This document shows positions 58,740 through 64,000 of a stretch of DNA of 64,000 nucleotides, piece by piece. The DNA is taken from assembly GCA_021776235.1 (NCBI GenBank), contig JAJFGG010000018.1, positions 1-64,000 on the forward strand. The letters run 5' to 3'. The first letter of the stretch is position 1. Each line of letters opens with the position of its first letter. Under the pieces are notes generated by a model. It was not told the DNA's origin. It ran no database searches and saw only the letters and a list, made by a program, of their open reading frames with translations. The DNA comes from Alphaproteobacteria bacterium. Lineage in GTDB: Bacteria; Pseudomonadota; Alphaproteobacteria; GCA-2731375. The translations under genes were made by a program, and so were the position numbers.

Positions 58740-59396
58740 ATGGCATCTGTCAACGCGCCGACAGAAAAAGCATCCAAAAGCAAACGGGACCCCGAGGGCG
58801 CCCGCCAGCGCATCTTGCAGGCCGCCCTGGCGGAATTCTCGGACAAGGGTTTGGGCGGCGCGCGGGTAGATGTCATCGCGCAAAGGGCCAACGCCAACAA
58901 GCGTATGCTGTATCACTATTTTGGCAACAAGGACGAATTGTTCCTGGCCGTTCTGGAACACGCCTACAGTGAGATTCGTAGTGCTGAGCTGGAGCTTAAT
59001 CTGGATAATTTGTCGCCGGAAGACGGAATGCGCAAATTGGTCGCCTTCACCTTCGATTATTTTGTTAAGGCGCCCTATTTCATCAATCTTTTGAATAGCG
59101 AGAATCTTCACCGGGCCCGGCACTTGCAGCGCAGCAAGGCCATTCTGGACATGCATGGGCCGGTTATTGGCTTGATCACGGATTTGTTGCGCCGGGGTAT
59201 TGCCGAAGGGGTCTTTCGGGCCGACGCAGACCCTGTTCAGGTCTTCATTACCAATGCCTCGGTTGGTTATTTTTACTTTTCCAACATCCACACCCTTTCT
59301 ACCATTTTTGACCGTGAGCTAAGCTGCGAGGAGGAATTGGACGCCCGGCGTTCACATGTGATCGACGTTGTTCTGGGATATTTACGGCCCACTTGA
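58740..59396 (+). CDS. TetR/AcrR family regulator
   Basis: ARQRILQAALAEFSDKGLGGARVDVIAQRANANKRMLYHYFGNKDELFLAVL. Confidence 0.96.
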   Translation: MASVNAPTEKASKSKRDPEGARQRILQAALAEFSDKGLGGARVDVIAQRANANKRMLYHYFGNKDELFLAVLEHAYSEIRSAELELNLDNLSPEDGMRKLVAFTFDYFVKAPYFINLLNSENLHRARHLQRSKAILDMHGPVIGLITDLLRRGIAEGVFRADADPVQVFITNASVGYFYFSNIHTLSTIFDRELSCEEELDARRSHVIDVVLGYLRPT

Positions 59397-59415
59397 CGGA
59401 GCGGCGTTGAGTAAG

Positions 59416-59439
59416 ATAAGTAACCAGGTGGTTACTTAT
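59416..59439. promoter_or_regulatory. Second candidate operator of the same TetR regulator
   Basis: ATAAGTAACC-AGGT-GGTTACTTAT; shares GTAACC-N4-GGTTAC with the 58701 palindrome. Confidence 0.8.
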
Positions 59440-59450
59440 AGGGAGGCGGC

Positions 59451-60194
59451 ATGAATTTACTAGCTCCGGCGCAAATGGCGGACTATCGCGCCAAGGGCCA
59501 CCTGACGGTGCGGGATGTATTCGCCGGCGAAGACATGGCTGCCGCCGTCGCGGATGCCCAGGCCTGGGCGGAGACTGAAATCGCTGCTTTGGATGTGGCG
59601 GGCCGGGCCTGGTACCTGGAAGCGGCGGTGCCGGACCGTGCCGTCCTGCGCAAACTGGATAATCCCGTTTATCTGCGCCCGGTGTTCCGCGCCTTGGCCA
59701 CCAACGTAAAACTGCGGGCCCTGGTGACGCAGATCGTCGGCCCCGATCCTCGTGTCTTCTTCAGCCAATTGTTCTTCAAGGCCCCTGGCGGTGGTGGCCC
59801 CAAACCCATGCACCAGGACAATTTCTATTTTGGTCCCAACGACCTGGATGGCATGGTCACAGCCTGGGTCGCGCTGGATGATGCGGACGAGAGCAATGGC
59901 TGCCTGTATTTCGCGGACGGCAGTAACCTGGGTGACGTGATCCCCCACGCGGCCCCCGACGGACAACCCTTCAATCTGTTGGTGCCCAATGCGACCGCCG
60001 CCAAGTACACCATGACGCCAGCGCCGGTTCCCCGTGGCGGTGTCTCGTTTCATCATGGCAATACCCTGCATCAATCGTCGGAAAACCATTCGGATCGTTG
60101 GCGGCGGGCCTGTGCTATTCATTACGCCAATGGCAAAACTGAATTGGTCCAACCCGCCCTGACTTACGATCCGTCGATCGTCGTGGCATTGTAA
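59451..60194 (+). CDS. Phytanoyl-CoA dioxygenase family protein
   Basis: KPMHQDNFYFGPNDLDGMVTAWVALDDADESNGCLYFADGSN, VSFHHGNTLHQSSEN. Confidence 0.92.
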   Translation: MNLLAPAQMADYRAKGHLTVRDVFAGEDMAAAVADAQAWAETEIAALDVAGRAWYLEAAVPDRAVLRKLDNPVYLRPVFRALATNVKLRALVTQIVGPDPRVFFSQLFFKAPGGGGPKPMHQDNFYFGPNDLDGMVTAWVALDDADESNGCLYFADGSNLGDVIPHAAPDGQPFNLLVPNATAAKYTMTPAPVPRGGVSFHHGNTLHQSSENHSDRWRRACAIHYANGKTELVQPALTYDPSIVVAL

Positions 60195-60231
60195 TAGCGG
60201 AGTTCAGGAACAGTTGGCGAGGAGAGGCACA

Positions 60232-61293
60232 ATGGCCCTGCATCGTGAGGAGATCCCGGCAAAGGTGTTGGCCCAGTTGCGCCAGGGCGTGGTCATTCCG
60301 GCCCATCCCCTGGCCTTGACGGAAGCCCGGCAACTGGATGCGAGGCACCAGCGCGCCTTGACCCGCTATTATCTGGATGCCGGCGCCGGCGGTCTGGCGG
60401 TAGGCGTACATACCACGCAGTTTGAAATCCGCGAGGTCGGACTGTACGAACCGGTGTTGCGGTCGGCGGCGGAAACCGCAGCCGCCTGGACCGATCAACC
60501 GAAAATTATGATCGCCGGCCTGATCGGTTCGACGGAACAAGCCCTTCGGGAGGCGGACGTGGCCCTGGGTCTGGGTTATCATGCGGGATTATTGAGCCTC
60601 GCGGCCCACAAGGGCGCGGACGAAAATGCCCTGATCGCCCATTGTGAGGCAGTGGCCGGGCGCATTCCGCTGGTCGGGTTTTATCTGCAACCTGCCGTTG
60701 GCGGTATTGTGCTGTCGGCCGAATTCTGGCGCCGTTTCGCGGCGATTGACAATGTCATCGCCATCAAGGTGGCGCCCTTTAACCGCTACCGCACACTGGA
60801 TGTGGTTCGTGGCGTGGTGGCGGCCGAGGCCGAGCATCGTGTCAGCCTGTATACCGGCAATGATGATCATATCCTGCTGGATCTGGTTACGCCGTTTGCC
60901 GTGCGCCGGGGCGGGGAAACCGTCGTGGTGCGGATCAGGGGCGGTCTGTTGGGGCACTGGTGTGTCTGGGTCAAACCGGCGGTGGCCTATCTTGCCCGCG
61001 CCCATGCGGCGATATCGGCGGGTGCAGTCGATGCCGGACTATTGCAACTGGACAGTCAAATTACGGATGCCAATGGCGCGCTGTTCGATGTGGTCAACGA
61101 TTTTGCCGGCGTCATCGCTGGCTGCCACGAAGTGCTGCGCCGCCAGGGCCTATTGCAGGGCACCTGGTGCCTGAACCCGGAAGAGGCCCTGAGCCCTGGC
61201 CAGAAAGAGGAACTGGACCGTGTCATGGCTGATTACCCGCATCTGTGCGACGACGGTTTCGTCGCGGATAATTTGCACCGTTGGCTGGATTAA
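60232..61293 (+). CDS. Dihydrodipicolinate synthase/DapA-like aldolase family protein
   Basis: GAGGLAVGVHTTQFEI, VGFYLQPAVGGIVLSAEFWRRFAAIDNVIAIKVAPFNRYRTLDVV. Confidence 0.82.
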   Translation: MALHREEIPAKVLAQLRQGVVIPAHPLALTEARQLDARHQRALTRYYLDAGAGGLAVGVHTTQFEIREVGLYEPVLRSAAETAAAWTDQPKIMIAGLIGSTEQALREADVALGLGYHAGLLSLAAHKGADENALIAHCEAVAGRIPLVGFYLQPAVGGIVLSAEFWRRFAAIDNVIAIKVAPFNRYRTLDVVRGVVAAEAEHRVSLYTGNDDHILLDLVTPFAVRRGGETVVVRIRGGLLGHWCVWVKPAVAYLARAHAAISAGAVDAGLLQLDSQITDANGALFDVVNDFAGVIAGCHEVLRRQGLLQGTWCLNPEEALSPGQKEELDRVMADYPHLCDDGFVADNLHRWLD

Positions 61294-61302
61294 GCGCGGA
61301 TT

Positions 61303-62073
61303 ATGAACGAAGGCCGGGAGACATTGCGCAAATGGGTGCTGATCATTGTCGTACATCTGGCGGCCGTGCTGGCCTGGCAGGCCTGGATTACCTTTGGCAA
61401 GGTCGAGCCCTATATCATGCCGGCGCCCCTGGATACTTTCGCCACCCTGCTGGAATTCAAGACCTACCGATGGGGGCATAACACGTTAATTACCGCCGCT
61501 TCGGTGTTTGGCGGCTTCTGGCTGGCGGTGGTGGTGGGGGTCACCCTGGCGGTGTTGTTTTCCTGGTCGCGTTGGCTGAACGACGCCTTCATGCCTCTGA
61601 TCGTTTCGTTGAACATGATCCCCAAGGTCGCCCTGGGCCCGATCTTCATCGTCTGGTTTTCCTATGGCCTGGGGCCGAATATTCTGATCGCCTTTTCCAT
61701 CTGCTTTTTGCCGATCCTGATCACCACCACCCGCGGCTTGAACGAAGTGGAACCGGAACTGATCGATCTGGTGCGCACGTTGCGGGCCTCGCGCTGGCAG
61801 ATTTTCACCAAAATTCAGTTGCCGGGCGCCCTGCCGTTTATCTTTTCCGGCATGAAGGTGGCCGTCGTGCTGGCGGTGGCCGGCGCCATAGTGGGCGAGT
61901 TCATCGCCTCGGAAGAAGGCCTGGGCTATTTGATGATGCAGGTGCAGGTTACCCTGGATACGGCAGGTATGTTCATGGCCGTGCTGATGATCACCGCCGT
62001 CGGTGTGACCCTATACGCAATTGTGCTGTTGTTGGAGCGCCTGATGGTGGTGCGCGATGCCCGGATGGACTAG
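61303..62073 (+). CDS. ABC transporter permease (SsuC/TauC/ThiX-like)
   Basis: IVSLNMIPKVALGPIFIVWFSYGLGPNI, VGEFIASEEGLGYLM. Confidence 0.94.
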   Translation: MNEGRETLRKWVLIIVVHLAAVLAWQAWITFGKVEPYIMPAPLDTFATLLEFKTYRWGHNTLITAASVFGGFWLAVVVGVTLAVLFSWSRWLNDAFMPLIVSLNMIPKVALGPIFIVWFSYGLGPNILIAFSICFLPILITTTRGLNEVEPELIDLVRTLRASRWQIFTKIQLPGALPFIFSGMKVAVVLAVAGAIVGEFIASEEGLGYLMMQVQVTLDTAGMFMAVLMITAVGVTLYAIVLLLERLMVVRDARMD

Positions 62074-62862
62074 ATGAGTATCGCCACGAAAGACGCCGAG
62101 GCGGAACCCTTTATCCGCTTGCAGGGCGTGCGCAAGATCTACCGCGGCCGCCGGGAGGAATTCCTGGCTGTTTCCGACGTCACCTTCGATGTCGGAATGG
62201 GGGAACTGGTCAGCATGGTCGGGCCGTCGGGCTGCGGCAAGACCACGGTGTTGAAGATCCTGGCCGGATTGCATTCCCATGAACAGGGCACGGTGCGCAT
62301 CGGCAGCCAGGCGGATAGTTTCGATGCGGCCCGTGACATCGGCATGGTCTTTCAGCAACCCCTGCTGTTGAAATGGCGCCGGGTGATCGACAACGTTCTG
62401 CTGCCGGCTGAAATCCTGGGTCTGCCCATGGCCGAGGCCCGGGAACGTACGGGGCATCTGTTGGAAATGGTCGGCCTGTCAGGTTTTGCGCAAAGCTACC
62501 CCTATGAACTGTCGGGTGGCATGCAACAGCGGGCCGCCATCGCGCGGGCTCTGGTGCATGATCCAAAGTTGATCCTGATGGATGAACCATTCGGGGCCTT
62601 GGACGCCCTGACCCGGGAAAAAATGAACCTGGAATTGCTGCGTATTTGGGGTGAAAGCGGCAAAACCATCGTCTTCGTTACCCATGGCATTCAGGAGGCC
62701 GTGTTTCTGGGTAGCCGGGTGATCGTGCTGACCGCGGGCCCGGCCCGCATGGCCGATAATTTTCTTGTCGATCTGCCCTATCCCCGCAGCCTGGATCTGA
62801 AAACACAGGAAGCCTTCGGCGACTACACGCGCCGGATCTACAAATTATTAGGAATGGAGTGA
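62074..62862 (+). CDS. ABC transporter ATP-binding protein (SsuB/TauB-like)
   Basis: GPSGCGKTT, LSGGMQQRAAIARAL, LILMDEPFGALD. Confidence 0.95.
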   Translation: MSIATKDAEAEPFIRLQGVRKIYRGRREEFLAVSDVTFDVGMGELVSMVGPSGCGKTTVLKILAGLHSHEQGTVRIGSQADSFDAARDIGMVFQQPLLLKWRRVIDNVLLPAEILGLPMAEARERTGHLLEMVGLSGFAQSYPYELSGGMQQRAAIARALVHDPKLILMDEPFGALDALTREKMNLELLRIWGESGKTIVFVTHGIQEAVFLGSRVIVLTAGPARMADNFLVDLPYPRSLDLKTQEAFGDYTRRIYKLLGME

Positions 62863-62864
62863 AC

Positions 62865-64000
62865 ATGAGCGAGCGACGCCTGGGCATTATCATGAACGGC
62901 GTGACCGGCCGCATGGGCAAGAACCAGCATCTGATCCGGTCGATCCTGGAGATCATGAATGCTGGTGGATTGGAACTGGCCGATGGCAGCCGCGTGATGC
63001 CGGACCCGATTTTGGTTGGGCGGGACGGGGGACGGGTGGGCGCCCTGGCGCGGGAACATGGCCTTGGCCGTTGGACCAACGATCTCGATGCCGCCATTTC
63101 GAACCCGGACGATACTCTGTTCTTCGACGCCGCCACGACCCAGGCCCGCGCCGGTTTGCTGGGCAAGGCCATCAGCGCCGGCAAGGATATCTACTGCGAA
63201 AAACCAGCAGCCGACAGCCTGTCAGGTGCCCATAAGGTCTATAAAATGGCCAAGGCGGCCGGCGTTAAACATGGCGTCGTGCAGGACAAGCTGTGGCTGC
63301 CCGGTATTCGAAAATTGAAGTACCTGATCGACGCCGGGTTTTTTGGCCGCATCCTCTCGGTTCGGGGCGAATTCGGTTATTGGGTATTTGAAGGTGATCT
63401 GCAGCCGGCGCAACGGCCTTCGTGGAACTACCGCAAGGATCAGGGCGGCGGCATCATTCTCGATATGCTGTGCCATTGGCGCTATCTGCTGGACAATACC
63501 TTTGGCGCGGTGCAGGCGGTCAGTTGCCTGGGCGCCACCCATATTCCAACCCGTTGGGATGAACAGAACCAGCCCTACGAGGCGGACACGGACGATGCCG
63601 CCTATGCGACCTTTCAATTGGACGGTGGCATTGTCGCTCACTTCAATTCCTCCTGGTGCACCCGCGTACGCCGCGATGATCTCCTGACCTTGCACGTGGA
63701 CGGCACCCATGGTTCGGCCGTGGCCGGTTTGCGCCGCTGCCGTACGCAAGCCCGGGTCAATACGCCCATGCCGGTCTGGAACCCGGATATCCCGCCTGCC
63801 ATGGATTATGGCGACGGCTGGGAGGAAGTGCCCGATACCGTCGACTACGACAATGCCTTCAAGGCGCAGTGGGAATTATTCATCCGCCATCTCTACGACG
63901 AGGGGCCTTTTCCCTGGGATCTGCTGGCCGGTGCCCGGGGGGTGCAATTGGCGGAACTGGGCCTGCAAAGTTGGGCCGAGCGGCGCTGGCTGGATATCCC
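62865..64000 (+). CDS. Gfo/Idh/MocA family oxidoreductase, partial (runs off window)
   Basis: Own translation from ATG 62865: MSERRLGIIMNGVTGRMGKNQHLIRSIL...GKDIYCEKPAADSLSGAHKVYKMAKAAGVKHGVVQDKLWLPGIRKL; absent from the ORF track. Confidence 0.88.
   Translation, partial: MSERRLGIIMNGVTGRMGKNQHLIRSILEIMNAGGLELADGSRVMPDPILVGRDGGRVGALAREHGLGRWTNDLDAAISNPDDTLFFDAATTQARAGLLGKAISAGKDIYCEKPAADSLSGAHKVYKMAKAAGVKHGVVQDKLWLPGIRKLKYLIDAGFFGRILSVRGEFGYWVFEGDLQPAQRPSWNYRKDQGGGIILDMLCHWRYLLDNTFGAVQAVSCLGATHIPTRWDEQNQPYEADTDDAAYATFQLDGGIVAHFNSSWCTRVRRDDLLTLHVDGTHGSAVAGLRRCRTQARVNTPMPVWNPDIPPAMDYGDGWEEVPDTVDYDNAFKAQWELFIRHLYDEGPFPWDLLAGARGVQLAELGLQSWAERRWLDI

Noticed and set aside
1-64000. CRISPR arrays, rRNA genes, complete IS transposases or prophage
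   Set aside because: No regularly spaced short repeats, rRNA signatures, DDE transposases or phage structural genes were seen.

Overview
The window looks like a high-GC alphaproteobacterial chromosome segment (inferred from gene content). Left to right it contains: a complete clade-I type nos (nitrous oxide reductase) operon, nosR-Z-D-F-Y-L-X, on the minus strand, with a divergent uncharacterised gene and an FNR/NnrR-like box between them; a scarred block (diverged intergenic repeat pair, PhyH dioxygenase with a Nudix-like C-terminus, frameshifted integrase fragment joined to an MCP C-terminal remnant); two intact chemoreceptors, one with a tandemly duplicated CHASE3-like sensor; an accessory oxidative/catabolic stretch; an ETC-complex-I NDUFS4-like gene, tRNA-Arg(TCT) and a DEAH helicase; a tightly packed five-gene periplasmic copper/heme operon (Tat multicopper oxidase, Tat SCO-like protein lacking the CxxxC motif, an uncharacterised 616-aa secreted protein, canonical SCO1, and a cytochrome c/periplasmic-binding-protein fusion), which is my best candidate for an undescribed system; a 261-bp MITE-like element whose right terminal inverted repeat appears to supply the Shine-Dalgarno of the next gene; a ricin-lectin/heme protein; a large S8 protease with RTX and near-identical 109-aa repeats; a histidine-kinase pseudogene; and a TetR-controlled ABC-transporter/catabolic cluster with two matching GTAACC-N4-GGTTAC palindromes. 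The last gene (Gfo/Idh/MocA, 62865 to window end) is absent from the supplied ORF track because it runs off the edge. All family calls come from motif recognition by eye; no database search was run.
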